In this document: in pieces, positions 9,154 through 16,717 of the stretch | How positions within the stretch are numbered: position 1 is the first letter of the stretch | How the letters are laid out: each line of letters starts with the position of its first letter | Assembly (NCBI GenBank): GCA_034101475.1 | Contig: JAXEJQ010000007.1 | Location: forward strand, 1-64,000 | DNA from: Limivivens sp034101475 | GTDB lineage: Bacteria > Bacillota > Clostridia > Lachnospirales > Lachnospiraceae | Direction: 5' to 3' | Length of the DNA stretch: 64,000 nucleotides | Notes under the pieces: generated by a model | What the model was told of the DNA's origin: nothing | Database searches by the model: none | The model's input: only the letters and a program-made list of their open reading frames with translations | Translations under genes and position numbers: made by a program

Positions 9154-9349
9154 GTCCATTTCTCCTCATTCCGAAGGGGTTCACCCCGAACCCCCTGCTC
9201 ATATTTTTTCATCTGCTATTCTAACAAATCTCCGTAGAAAAAGCCAGTAAATTCCCATGAAATTTTCCTGTTCACAGTTCTGCGCAAACGTGTTAAACTG
9301 TCTGAAAGGGAACTCACAGTCTCATTCAGAAAGGAGTCTTTCATTTTAT

Positions 9350-9799
9350 ATGGAAATTGAACGTAAATTTCTCATAAAAAGCCTGCCCGACAATCTGGAA
9401 TCCTACGCTTTTCACCAGATCGAACAGGCATATCTGTGTACGGAACCCGTGATCCGGATCCGCAGACAGGATCAGGATTATATTCTGACTTATAAAGGAA
9501 AAGGAATGATGGCAAGGGAAGAATACAATCTTCCTCTTACCGAAGAAGCCTACCTGCATCTGAAAAAAAAGGCAGACGGGAACGTGATCGAAAAACGTCG
9601 TTATCTGATTCCCCTGGAGGACGGACTTACCGTGGAGCTGGATCTTTTTCAGGGCTGCTTCCGGGGAATGATACTGGCCGAAGTGGAATTTCCAACCGTG
9701 GAAGCAGCAAAGGCTTTCCTGCCTCCCCCATGGTTCGGGGAGGATGTCACGCTCTCTCCCGAATATCATAACAGCTCTTTAAGCCGCAGGCCTCTGTAG
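9350..9799 (+). CDS. CYTH domain protein (triphosphate tunnel metalloenzyme)
   Basis: A 149-residue CYTH protein. The diagnostic ExExK motif is at the N terminus (MEIERKFLI, residues E2, E4, K6), and alternating charged strand residues (IRIRRQ, YILTYKGKG, VEKRRYLI, VELDLF, AEVEF) form the tunnel. Family members are inorganic triphosphatases, thiamine triphosphatases or class IV adenylate cyclases; short bacterial forms like this usually hydrolyse triphosphate. An upstream in-frame start at 9257 exists, but ATG 9350 directly starts the motif and has AAAGGAGT 12 bases before it. It is transcribed divergently from the DJ-1 gene. Confidence 0.88.
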   Translation: MEIERKFLIKSLPDNLESYAFHQIEQAYLCTEPVIRIRRQDQDYILTYKGKGMMAREEYNLPLTEEAYLHLKKKADGNVIEKRRYLIPLEDGLTVELDLFQGCFRGMILAEVEFPTVEAAKAFLPPPWFGEDVTLSPEYHNSSLSRRPL

Positions 9800-9809
9800 T
9801 CCGCGGCTT
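9781..9809. terminator. Hairpin between the convergent CYTH and small hypothetical genes
   Basis: AAGCCGC (9781-9787) pairs with GCGGCTT (9803-9809), followed by TCCTCTTTATT on the plus strand. It overlaps the last codons of the CYTH gene and could end transcription from both sides, though the T-runs are weak. Confidence 0.5.
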
Positions 9810-9815
9810 TCCTCT

Positions 9816-10034
9816 TTATTGCTCCGTTTTTTTTCCCTCAGAAGCCCGAATGGCCATCTGCAGCATTTCCTCTGCGCTGGGGCCGCAGTCAGAAAAATCA
9901 ATTTCCGCTTTTTCCGCCTCTTCTTCCATTTTCTGTGTCTGTCTTTTTACGATGGTCAGACAGACAAAAGCCAGAAAACGCAAAATGGGATTCCTGCTTC
10001 TGCGGTATTTCATACCAAAATTTAATAATTTCAT
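9816..10034 (-). CDS. Small hypothetical protein, 72 aa
   Basis: Not recognised. It starts with ATG at 10034, nine bases after a strong AGGAGG site, which is the main reason to believe it is real. The N-terminal third is basic with a short hydrophobic stretch (ILRFLAFVCLTIV, about residues 17-29). The C-terminal half is acidic and helical (EEEAEKAEIDFSDCGPSAEEML). It could be a small membrane-associated protein. It is convergent with the CYTH gene and divergent from the XRE gene. The opposite-strand reading frame over the same bases lacks a Shine-Dalgarno. Confidence 0.55.
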   Translation of the reverse strand: MKLLNFGMKYRRSRNPILRFLAFVCLTIVKRQTQKMEEEAEKAEIDFSDCGPSAEEMLQMAIRASEGKKTEQ

Positions 10035-10148
10035 ACTTCGATCCCTCCTGTTCCTATTTTACCACTCTAGCCTGTATTATTGCAACATTTTGTTGCTACT
10101 CATCTTCCAATTTGTTTCACTTTGTCGCTTTTCCACTTATTTAGAAGG

Positions 10149-10162
10149 GAACTTGCTATAAT
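10149..10162 (+). promoter_or_regulatory. Extended -10 promoter of the first XRE gene
   Basis: A perfect TATAAT at 10157-10162 is preceded by TGC, giving an extended -10 (TGNTATAAT). No good -35 is seen at the usual distance, as is common for extended -10 promoters. The start codon is 26 bases downstream. Confidence 0.65.
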
Positions 10163-10187
10163 ATCCCCAATATTCCGGAGGTACTTT

Positions 10188-10544
10188 ATGGCAGCCTTAA
10201 CACTTGCGCAACATTTAAAAGAACTGCGGGAATTCAACCGCTACACCCAGGACTATGTCAGCTCCCAGCTTAATATTGAACGCCCCACCTATTCCAATTA
10301 CGAAGTTGGGAAACGGACTCCGCCTCTAGAGCTGGTTGTGGACATTGCCGATTTTTACGGTATTTCCCTGGATGACCTGGTTCGCGGTACCGACCTGAAC
10401 CTCAGCGCCGCAGCAGCAGAAAAGCTGTCTCCTTCCATGTCCATGGATGAAGTCCAGCTTTTGTCTCTCTACCGTTCCCTGCCGGACAATGCGAAGAAGG
10501 AATGCTTCGACTTCGTCCGTTTTAAAAAGACCAATCTTCCCTGA
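10188..10544 (+). CDS. XRE family transcriptional regulator, 118 aa
   Basis: DNA-binding regulator. The helix-turn-helix spans about residues 10-65 (LKELREFNRYTQDYVSSQL, then YEVGKRTPPLELVVDIADFYG). A C-terminal 40-residue tail with DEVQLLSLYRSLPDNAKKE resembles chromosomal XRE regulators in Lachnospiraceae. ATG 10188 has GGAGGT five bases upstream; an earlier in-frame ATG at 10080 has no ribosome binding site and encodes a non-conserved leader. Its target is unknown. The lack of integrase, toxin or phage genes nearby argues against a prophage or toxin-antitoxin role. Confidence 0.88.
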   Translation: MAALTLAQHLKELREFNRYTQDYVSSQLNIERPTYSNYEVGKRTPPLELVVDIADFYGISLDDLVRGTDLNLSAAAAEKLSPSMSMDEVQLLSLYRSLPDNAKKECFDFVRFKKTNLP

Positions 10545-10711
10545 TTCTGCCTTCTGTTTTTTCTTTCTCTGTTATCATCCCAAATGCCAGATTATTTTTA
10601 GCAAATATCTTTTTTTATTTTGTTTCGTTTTTTGTCGGAACATACTAAACTTAATAGTAACATTTCCTGCCGTCCACGGGCTGCCGGAAAAATGAAAAAC
10701 AGAGGAATGGA

Positions 10712-10972
10712 ATGAGTCAGATGAACGAAAAAAACGACAAAACTTCAAAACACTTAAATCGTTACCGTGAGCTTGGGTTGACCATCGCTTATTACCGGAA
10801 GCTGAGGGGTATGACACAGCTGCAGCTGGCCGAAACCGTGAACTTGAGCCGGACACATATCAGTACGCTGGAGGCTCCGAATATGCCCACCTCCCTTTCC
10901 CTGGAGAAGCTTTTCGATATCGCCGATGCCCTGAATGTACCGGTTAAAAATCTTTTTGATTTCAGAGAATAA
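10712..10972 (+). CDS. Small XRE family DNA-binding protein, 86 aa
   Basis: Essentially a single Cro/C1-type helix-turn-helix: LTIAYYRKLRGMTQLQLAETV at about residues 23-43, then SRTHISTLEAPNMPTSLSLEKLFDIADAL. There is no effector domain. The ATG at 10712 follows AGAGGA. It is in the same direction as the preceding XRE gene with a 167-base AT-rich gap. That gap holds a weak candidate promoter (TTGTCG, 17 bases, TAGTAA). A strong bidirectional terminator follows. Its target is not known. Confidence 0.85.
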   Translation: MSQMNEKNDKTSKHLNRYRELGLTIAYYRKLRGMTQLQLAETVNLSRTHISTLEAPNMPTSLSLEKLFDIADALNVPVKNLFDFRE

Positions 10973-11002
10973 CCCAGGAACAGCTCAGTAAATGAGTTAC
11001 CC

Positions 11003-11043
11003 GTGAAAAGAACAGGCGCCAGTTTGGCGCCTGTTCTTTTCAC
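11003..11043. terminator. Bidirectional terminator between the XRE gene and the SGNH hydrolase
   Basis: A perfect 18-bp inverted repeat (11003-11020 with 11026-11043, core AACAGGCGCC / GGCGCCTGTT) with a 5-base loop and flanking A/T runs. It overlaps the stop codon of the minus-strand SGNH gene and serves both convergent genes. Confidence 0.92.
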
Positions 11044-12104
11044 GAAATTGCCTTCACAACAAAATTATAAATCTTCCGGTATGTATCCACTGTATAATGG
11101 AGACCATCCACCGTTTTGAATCCCGTATTCACCAGTTCTGCGTAACAGTCCAGATAATTCTCCGGGAATGCCGTTCTCATGATTTTGTTAAAGGACCGGA
11201 TCATTTTGTTCGTTGCGTTCCAGACGCTGCTCTTCTTGGTTTCCATCGGATTCACAGACAAAATATAGAAGCTGACATCCGGATATTTTTTCATCAGTTC
11301 CCGGTAGCAGGCACAATAATCCGCCACATTGCCCAGATCATTGACTCCGAGATTCAGTACAACCCGGGAAAGCGGATATTTTGCCAGCTGCTTTTCCAGC
11401 TTCGGAAGTCCTGTGGAAAGAAACCACTCATATCCCTCTCCGCCGGCCGCGATATAAACAGCCTTTCCTCCCACGCTCTCCTTCATTCCAACTGTTCTGG
11501 AATCTCCCACAAAAATCAGCTTTCCCTGTGCTGCCGCTTCCGGCACTGCCATCCCGTCCTCACCGACATACTGAGTGCCGACCCAGCAGTTCACGGCCAT
11601 GGAGCCGTCAGCCTTCAGGTATTTTCCATCAACCCAGACATTTTTATCCATAATACCGGTGGTCTCATCAAAATGATACCACTTTTTGCTGATCAGCTGC
11701 CAGCCAAAGGACATCTGAGCGGTCTTTTTGGAAAAATGATACGTATTTCCGCCGATTTTCTGAAACCCCAGCAAGAGCTGACCATAACGATTGCTTCTTC
11801 TGGAAAGAAAATAACGGTTCCCCTTAAAACAAACCCAGCCTGCTTTCGCATAGCCGCTTCCATTAAAATAATAATACTTTCCTTCGATTTTCAGCCACAC
11901 CTTTTTCGGGTATTTGCCATTGGTATACTGGAAATAGCGTCCGTTCTCATCCTCATGCCAGGTTCCCGTCCGCACAGGCTTCCGATCCACAGCCTGAATC
12001 AGGTTAAAATCCGTGGCCGCAAAAACCCTGGCAGACGTACCAAACAGGCACAGGACCAAAAACAGAATCCCCAGAATCCCCCATACTGAGCGTTTCTTTT
12101 CCAT
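11040..12104 (-). CDS. Secreted SGNH/GDSL hydrolase with choline-binding-like cell-wall repeats
   Basis: A 354-residue exported protein. A signal peptide (basic KKR, hydrophobic GILGILFLVLCLFG, cleavage near AATDF, about residue 30) is followed by about five tandem aromatic/Gly cell-wall-binding repeats (residues 45-190; units such as KIEGKYYYFNGSGYAKAGW). The C-terminal SGNH esterase domain has GDSRTVGM (Ser nucleophile near residue 202), GVNDLG (block III) and DGLHY (block V His). It probably deacetylates wall polymer or glycan while bound to the envelope; the substrate is not evident. It has its own promoter and terminator, and sits next to sigG. Confidence 0.9.
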   Translation of the reverse strand: MEKKRSVWGILGILFLVLCLFGTSARVFAATDFNLIQAVDRKPVRTGTWHEDENGRYFQYTNGKYPKKVWLKIEGKYYYFNGSGYAKAGWVCFKGNRYFLSRRSNRYGQLLLGFQKIGGNTYHFSKKTAQMSFGWQLISKKWYHFDETTGIMDKNVWVDGKYLKADGSMAVNCWVGTQYVGEDGMAVPEAAAQGKLIFVGDSRTVGMKESVGGKAVYIAAGGEGYEWFLSTGLPKLEKQLAKYPLSRVVLNLGVNDLGNVADYCACYRELMKKYPDVSFYILSVNPMETKKSSVWNATNKMIRSFNKIMRTAFPENYLDCYAELVNTGFKTVDGLHYTVDTYRKIYNFVVKAIS

Positions 12105-12157
12105 AAGTTCCCCCTTTGTGTTTTTTACTTTTTACATTTTTGTTAAATTTCTATTAC

Positions 12158-12187
12158 ATTATAACATATTCTCACACGTTTTGGCAA
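12158..12187 (-). promoter_or_regulatory. Promoter of the SGNH hydrolase gene
   Basis: On the minus strand: -35 TTGCCA (12187-12182), an 18-base spacer and a perfect -10 TATAAT (12163-12158), about 50 bases upstream of the start codon. Confidence 0.7.
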
Positions 12188-12200
12188 TACCCGGATTTTT

Positions 12201-12977
12201 TCACCGCAAATAACTTTTCAGCTCTTTCAGAGCATTTTTTTCCAGCCTGCTTACCTGGGCCTGAGAAATCCCAACCTCCGCAGCCACCTCCATCTGCGTC
12301 TTCCCTTCATAAAACCGCAGCTCAATAATGTGCCGCTCTCTTTCCGAAAGTTTTTTCACCGCTTCGTTCAGAGCGATAACCTCCACCCAGTTTTCCTCTT
12401 TATTTTTTTTGTCACTGATCTGATCCATCACATAAAGCGTATCCCCGCCTTCCGTATAGACCGGGTCATAGAGACTCATGGGCGTCTGGATAGCATCCAT
12501 GGCCTGAACAATCTCCTCCTTGGCAATTCCGATCTCCTCGGCAATTTCATTGATGGTGGGCTCCTTCAGATGCTTTTTCATGTAGCCTTCCCTGGCATAA
12601 ATTGCCTTATACGCCGTATCCCTCATGGAACGGCTGACGCGGATGCTGTTATTGTCCCGCAGATAGCGTCTGATTTCTCCGATAATCATGGGAACCGCAT
12701 AGGTGGAGAAACGGACATTTAAGGATGTGTCAAAATTATCAATGGCTTTCATCAGCCCGATACAGCCAATCTGAAACAGGTCATCCGCATTTTCATTGCT
12801 GCTGCCGAACCGCTTGATCACGCTCAATACCAGTCTCAGATTTCCCTTGATATACAGCTCCCTGGCCTCCGGATCCCCTTTCTGAATCCGTTCAAAGAGT
12901 TTTTCCTTTTCCTCATTTGTCAGAAGCGGCAGCCTGGACGTGTTGACACCGCAGATTTCCACTTTGTTGAGAGCCAT
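12201..12977 (-). CDS. sigG: RNA polymerase sigma-G factor, late forespore
   Basis: Sporulation sigma factor that directs late forespore transcription. Its 258 residues match SigG closely. Region 2 has DLFQIGCIGLMKAIDNFD and RFSTYAVPMIIGEIRRYLRD; region 3 has PTINEIAEEIG; the region 4 helix-turn-helix is TQMEVAAEVGISQAQVSRLEK. The N-terminal VEICGVNTSRLP is typical of SigG. ATG 12977 follows AGGAGG. It lies directly downstream of sigE, as in Bacillus and Clostridia, with a 138-base gap that contains a candidate forespore promoter. Confidence 0.97.
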   Translation of the reverse strand: MALNKVEICGVNTSRLPLLTNEEKEKLFERIQKGDPEARELYIKGNLRLVLSVIKRFGSSNENADDLFQIGCIGLMKAIDNFDTSLNVRFSTYAVPMIIGEIRRYLRDNNSIRVSRSMRDTAYKAIYAREGYMKKHLKEPTINEIAEEIGIAKEEIVQAMDAIQTPMSLYDPVYTEGGDTLYVMDQISDKKNKEENWVEVIALNEAVKKLSERERHIIELRFYEGKTQMEVAAEVGISQAQVSRLEKNALKELKSYLR

Positions 12978-13036
12978 TTTTCAATCCTCCTGATCGTTTT
13001 GACTACGAGAATCGCAGTGCAATTCTGTTTCAATAA

Positions 13037-13066
13037 AATGATTCTCACTTCCGGTTTCAAATATGC
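13037..13066 (-). promoter_or_regulatory. Candidate sigma-F/sigma-G promoter of sigG
   Basis: On the minus strand GCATA (13066-13062) fits the forespore -35 consensus GYATA. Fifteen bases on, GAGAATCATT (13046-13037) partly fits GGNNANANTT. The position, 60-90 bases upstream of sigG, agrees with the known forespore control of this gene; the -10 match is incomplete. Confidence 0.42.
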
Positions 13067-13115
13067 GGTTTCTCAAAAAATATAAAAAATAAAGGGCCTT
13101 GACGAAGTTCTGTTT

Positions 13116-13862
13116 CTACTCAAAACGGACGATTTCTTTTCGAAGCCTGCGCATGATTTTTTTCTCCAGCCTGGAAATATACGACTGTGAAATTCCAAGC
13201 AGATCTGCCACTTCTTTCTGTGTTTTCTCTTTTCCATCCCTGGAATTGATCCCGAAACGCAGATTCACAATGGTCTGCTCCCGCTTGGACAGTTTCCCGA
13301 TGGCCGCTTTTAAAAGCTTCCGCTCCACCTCTGTTTCCATATCCTTATAGATCACATCCTCGTCTGTCCCCAGAATATCAGACAACAGCAGCTCATTTCC
13401 ATCCCAGTCCACATTCAGCGGTTCATCGATGGAAACCTCAAATCGAGTTTTGCTGTTTCTGCGCAGATACATCAGAATTTCGTTTTCTATACACCGGGAG
13501 GCATAGGTGGCCAGCTTAATATTTTTTTCCGGTGCGAAGGTATTGATGGCCTTTATAAGGCCGATGGTTCCGATCGAAATCAGATCCTCCACACCGACTC
13601 CGGTATTGTCAAATTTTTTGGCTATGTAAACGACCAGCCGCAGGTTGTGTTCGATCAAAAGTGATTTCGCCTCACTGTCCTTTCCGGTACCCAGCTCCAG
13701 AATCGCCTGCTGCTCCTGCTCCGGTGTCAGCGGTGCAGGCAGCACCTCGCTCCCTCCGATATAATGAATCTCATTCTGTTTCTGATGCCAGAGGGCAGAA
13801 GGCATGGTTGAAATCACCCGAAACTGAAAATGGTTTGGAACTGCTACTTTTATCATCATCAT
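13116..13862 (-). CDS. sigE: Pro-sigma-E, early mother-cell sigma factor
   Basis: Mother-cell sigma factor made as an inactive precursor. It has 248 residues. The N-terminal pro-sequence (about 27 residues, MMMIKVAVPNHFQFRV) would be removed by SpoIIGA, which is encoded just upstream. Region 2 has VEDLISIGTIGLIKAINTF and KLATYASRCIENEILMYLRR; region 4 has TQKEVADLLGISQSYISRLEKK. Three consecutive ATG codons start the gene, the first at 13862, six bases after GGAGG. It ends 138 bases before sigG. Confidence 0.97.
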   Translation of the reverse strand: MMMIKVAVPNHFQFRVISTMPSALWHQKQNEIHYIGGSEVLPAPLTPEQEQQAILELGTGKDSEAKSLLIEHNLRLVVYIAKKFDNTGVGVEDLISIGTIGLIKAINTFAPEKNIKLATYASRCIENEILMYLRRNSKTRFEVSIDEPLNVDWDGNELLLSDILGTDEDVIYKDMETEVERKLLKAAIGKLSKREQTIVNLRFGINSRDGKEKTQKEVADLLGISQSYISRLEKKIMRRLRKEIVRFE

Positions 13863-13877
13863 TTCTCTCCTCCTATC

Positions 13878-14654
13878 TCACGCTGCCAGAAAGGGAGACA
13901 AAATCAACTGATACTCCCCTTTTTGGCTCACCGGCTCTTTACTGAGCGCTACCACAGGCCGGTCAATCCGCACTTCCGTATTTTCACCCCTGATAATCAT
14001 ATAGTCAGCCGTAAATCCCGGAAGAACGCCTCCGGAATTTCCGATGCTGTAAAACGGGATCAAAAATACAGGTGTGGTCTGATTCAGCAGCCTGTTTAAA
14101 ACGGTGTAATCCCCAACACTGACCGGCCGGTTCCCGATGGGATCCCGAAGCCGGTTTCCGGTGTCCTTAAGTGCTGTCAGCACAATGCTTTTTCCTCCAA
14201 GAACCAGGGTCACATCATACATCATCTGCGTTTTCTCTCTCAGCCGTTTCCACAGGGCTGCCAATGCCCAGAGGATCAGAACGCTGAGAGCTCCGGAAAG
14301 AATCACGGGGAGAGTGATTTGTAAAGCCAGTATTTCCAGAATACCTTCCATCAGATATGCCATCCCGTAAAAAAGCAGCATACCCTTTACCATTTTCCTC
14401 TTCTGTGATATGCCGAAAGCGGCCTTCATCATACAGATTCCAAGAACCGCAGCCAGTAAAAAAAGCGCGGGCCAGGTACGAAATCGAGGGCAGATCACCG
14501 GAACACATGCTCCTGCACTCCCCAGCAGGCCGGCAGCCAGCAGCCGCAGAATACGCAGACGGCACCGGAGCAGAATTCCGGTAAGAAGCAGGATCAGGAT
14601 GTCCAGGATCAGGTTTTCTGTAAAATAAACGTCTATGTAAAACTCGTAATACAC
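13878..14654 (-). CDS. spoIIGA: SpoIIGA, membrane aspartic protease that processes pro-sigma-E
   Basis: Five N-terminal membrane segments fill roughly the first 145 residues. A cytoplasmic/septal aspartic protease domain follows, with the catalytic motif TALKDTGNRLRDP (Asp about 164) and the conserved IPFYSIG block. I chose a GTG start at 14654 (MYYEFYIDVYF, as in known SpoIIGA), which has AGGGGGT five bases upstream; another GTG at 14696 adds a non-conserved leader. It sits 15 bases upstream of sigE in one operon, behind a promoter carrying Spo0A-like boxes. Confidence 0.92.
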   Translation of the reverse strand: MYYEFYIDVYFTENLILDILILLLTGILLRCRLRILRLLAAGLLGSAGACVPVICPRFRTWPALFLLAAVLGICMMKAAFGISQKRKMVKGMLLFYGMAYLMEGILEILALQITLPVILSGALSVLILWALAALWKRLREKTQMMYDVTLVLGGKSIVLTALKDTGNRLRDPIGNRPVSVGDYTVLNRLLNQTTPVFLIPFYSIGNSGGVLPGFTADYMIIRGENTEVRIDRPVVALSKEPVSQKGEYQLILSPFLAA

Positions 14655-14701
14655 AAAACACCCCCTGTACCCAAATGGAGCACTTGGACTAAGCACTATC
14701 C

Positions 14702-14777
14702 ATTATAGGGGACAAGGGGTGCGAATTTTGTCAGAATGAATGCCGGATCCGCCATTTTTCATCGACAAATTTCGACA
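14702..14777 (-). promoter_or_regulatory. spoIIG promoter with Spo0A-like boxes
   Basis: On the minus strand the -10 is a perfect TATAAT (14707-14702). The -35-like CTGACA (14734-14729) is 21 bases upstream, an over-long spacing like the Spo0A-activated spoIIG promoter of Bacillus. Further upstream are TTGTCGAT (14768-14761) and a perfect 0A box TGTCGAA (14777-14771) in tandem. Activation by phosphorylated Spo0A at sporulation onset is inferred. Confidence 0.72.
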
Positions 14778-14796
14778 TTGCGGAATCCAATATTGC

Positions 14797-15567
14797 CTAA
14801 CTCCTTTCTTCAATCTGGGACAGCTGCTCCAGAACCCGTGCCAAGCTTTCTGAAGGAATCTGCCCGGGAGCCGAAGCCTCTCCTACCGTTCCAAAGGTAA
14901 TAGCCGAACCGAATAATTCTCCCGCCATTCGGCTGATCAGCCCCAGGCGGCCCATGGCCATGGTAACCACCGGTGTCTCGTTATGAAGCTCCCGCATCGC
15001 AAGGGTCGCATCCAGAAGGGTCAGTACGTCTCTGGGCGTCTTCGGCATCACGGCCATCTTTGCGATGTCCGCTTCCAGTTCCTGCATTCTGCAGAGCCGC
15101 ATAATAATCGCTTCCTTTTTGGGAGTGCCCTGGAAATCGTGATTGGACCCTACCACGAATACCTGATTCTGATGGGCTTCCTCCACCACCAGAAAGGTCG
15201 TGTCGTCTCCCCGCAGGATCTCCACATCCACCAGATCAATGCAGCCGCTGGTGATGGCTTCATGGTTCAGGGTAAGATACTCATCATAATCCACTGCCGC
15301 ATTTCCTCCCTCAACCCGTGTACGGAATGTGTACAGAAGCGGCATATCTCCAAGTTCCAGGCGCAGCTCTTCCAGAAGCTTCCGCACCTTCCAGCATTCA
15401 TGATAATCCTCGAAAAAGTCTGCCCGCCATTCGATCATATCACAGGGGTGGCCCTTTACTGCCCTGGCAGCTTTTAGAATCCCCTCCGCCGTGGTCTCTA
15501 CAATCGGAACACAGATTTTCGGTCTTCCTTCTCCTATCGTAAGATTTCTTACCTGTAACTTTCCCAT
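14797..15567 (-). CDS. aroD: Type I 3-dehydroquinate dehydratase
   Basis: Third step of the shikimate pathway, forming a Schiff base with 3-dehydroquinate. It has 256 residues. The catalytic residues are at the same numbers as in the enteric enzyme: Glu86 (RTRVEGG), His143 (GSNHDFQGTP) and Lys170 (IAKMAVMP). I chose ATG 15567 (AGGAG seven bases upstream) over a GTG at 15573. It is transcribed divergently from aroE, the next enzyme in the pathway, across a 229-base region with a dispersed palindromic repeat and both promoters. Confidence 0.95.
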   Translation of the reverse strand: MGKLQVRNLTIGEGRPKICVPIVETTAEGILKAARAVKGHPCDMIEWRADFFEDYHECWKVRKLLEELRLELGDMPLLYTFRTRVEGGNAAVDYDEYLTLNHEAITSGCIDLVDVEILRGDDTTFLVVEEAHQNQVFVVGSNHDFQGTPKKEAIIMRLCRMQELEADIAKMAVMPKTPRDVLTLLDATLAMRELHNETPVVTMAMGRLGLISRMAGELFGSAITFGTVGEASAPGQIPSESLARVLEQLSQIEERS

Positions 15568-15642
15568 ATCCACTCTCCTGTCTTATCTGAACTATCCTGA
15601 TCTGCTTTGCAGATCTTTGTCATAAACCAGGTATCTTTCCTG

Positions 15643-15686
15643 CCTGTATACATGCTCTTGCTGATATGAAGCCTGAAAGGCTTAAT
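15643..15686. repeat. Palindromic dispersed repeat, copy 2
   Basis: Matches 7732-7775 at 38 of 44 bases with no gaps. The core hairpin AGCCT-GAA-AGGCT is at 15670-15682. Here it lies at the predicted extreme 5' end of the aroD transcript. A further perfect hairpin, GATCTG/CAGATC, follows at 15599-15615. Confidence 0.7.
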
Positions 15687-15692
15687 GAATAT

Positions 15693-15701
15693 ATTTTACC
15701 A
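15693..15701 (-). promoter_or_regulatory. Candidate extended -10 promoter of aroD
   Basis: TGGTAAAAT on the minus strand (TG-N-TAAAAT) fits an extended -10. No good -35 is seen. The start would be about 120 bases upstream of the aroD ATG. Confidence 0.4.
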
Positions 15702-15729
15702 CAGGAAATTACTAAAGTCTATGTTTTCA

Positions 15730-15764
15730 TTGACATGAGGCCGGAAAATGCGTTACAGTGTAAC
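15730..15764 (+). promoter_or_regulatory. Candidate promoter and palindrome upstream of aroE
   Basis: A perfect TTGACA (15730-15735) is followed after 18 bases by TACAGT. The latter lies inside the perfect palindrome GTTACAGTGTAAC (15752-15764). A regulator bound there would block the -10. Which regulator is unknown. Confidence 0.4.
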
Positions 15765-15796
15765 AAAAATACTTTTATAGAAAACAGGTGAAAATT

Positions 15797-16663
15797 ATGA
15801 AATATCCGATCACAGGACACACAAAACTGACCGGGCTGCTTGGAAGCCCGGTGGCTCACAGCATTTCCCCTTTGATGCACAATACCTCGTTTCGCCAGCT
15901 TGGTCTGGATTATGTTTATCTCTGCTTTGACGTGGGAGAGGCAGATCTGAAAACGGCCGTGGAAGGTCTGAAAGTTCTGGGTGTCCGGGGGTTTAACTGC
16001 ACCATGCCCGACAAAACACGAATGTGCGAACTGGCTGACCGTCTTTCGCCCGCTGCCCGTATGATCGGAGCTGTCAATACCGTTGTAAATGATGACGGAA
16101 TTCTCACCGGTCACAATACAGACGGCGTCGGCTACATGATGTCTCTGAAAGAATCCGGCGTTGATATCATTGGAAAAAATATGACCCTTCTGGGAGCCGG
16201 AGGCGCTTCCAGTGCCATTGCGGTCCAAGCCGCTCTGGACGGAGTCGCCCGGATCCGGATCTTCAACCGGCGAACCCGCTCCTGGAAACGCGGAGAACAG
16301 CTTGTCGATGAAATCAACCGGAATACCGGCTGTCAGGCCTCTCTCTTTGATCTGGAAGATCTCACAGAGCTGAAGCACTCCCTTGACAGCAGCCAGCTTC
16401 TTACAAACGGCACTTCCGTTGGAATGGCTCCGAATCCGGAAGGCTGCCTGATTCCGGACCATTCCATGCTCCATGAGGGCCTGGTGGTATCGGATATCAT
16501 CTATAACCCCCGAAAAACCAGGCTCATGGAGCTGGGCGAGCAGGCCGGGTGCCGGGTACTGAATGGTCTGTATCTGCTCCTGTTCCAGGGCGCCGAGGCG
16601 TTCCGGATCTGGACCGGACAGGAAATGCCGGTGGAACAGATAAAAGAAGCCTATTTTCAATAA
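15797..16663 (+). CDS. aroE: Shikimate dehydrogenase
   Basis: NAD(P)-dependent reduction of 3-dehydroshikimate. It has 288 residues. The substrate site includes Ser residues in HSISPLMHN (21-29), Lys73 in NCTMPDK and Asp in GHNTDG (about 109). The Rossmann loop GAGGAS is near 133. The canonical NVTxPxK motif reads NCTMPDK here, as in some YdiB-like members, so the physiological substrate could be quinate/shikimate; pairing with aroD favours AroE. I chose ATG 15797 (AGGTGA just upstream) over a GTG nine bases earlier. It is the only gene of this block on the plus strand. Confidence 0.92.
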   Translation: MKYPITGHTKLTGLLGSPVAHSISPLMHNTSFRQLGLDYVYLCFDVGEADLKTAVEGLKVLGVRGFNCTMPDKTRMCELADRLSPAARMIGAVNTVVNDDGILTGHNTDGVGYMMSLKESGVDIIGKNMTLLGAGGASSAIAVQAALDGVARIRIFNRRTRSWKRGEQLVDEINRNTGCQASLFDLEDLTELKHSLDSSQLLTNGTSVGMAPNPEGCLIPDHSMLHEGLVVSDIIYNPRKTRLMELGEQAGCRVLNGLYLLLFQGAEAFRIWTGQEMPVEQIKEAYFQ

Positions 16664-16680
16664 CCAGAATAGTATGAAAA

Positions 16681-16714
16681 AAACCCTCCGGGCAAAACAC
16701 TGCCCGGAGGGTTT
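16681..16714. terminator. Bidirectional terminator between aroE and ftsZ
   Basis: A perfect 14-bp stem (AAACCCTCCGGGCA with TGCCCGGAGGGTTT) and a 6-base loop. Poly-A upstream and poly-T downstream serve the convergent aroE (plus) and ftsZ (minus). Confidence 0.93.
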
Positions 16715-16717
16715 GTC

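Noticed and set aside
10188..10972. Two XRE genes as a prophage or toxin-antitoxin remnant
   Set aside because: No integrase, phage structural gene, toxin-like frame or attachment-site repeats flank them; the neighbours are chromosomal genes.
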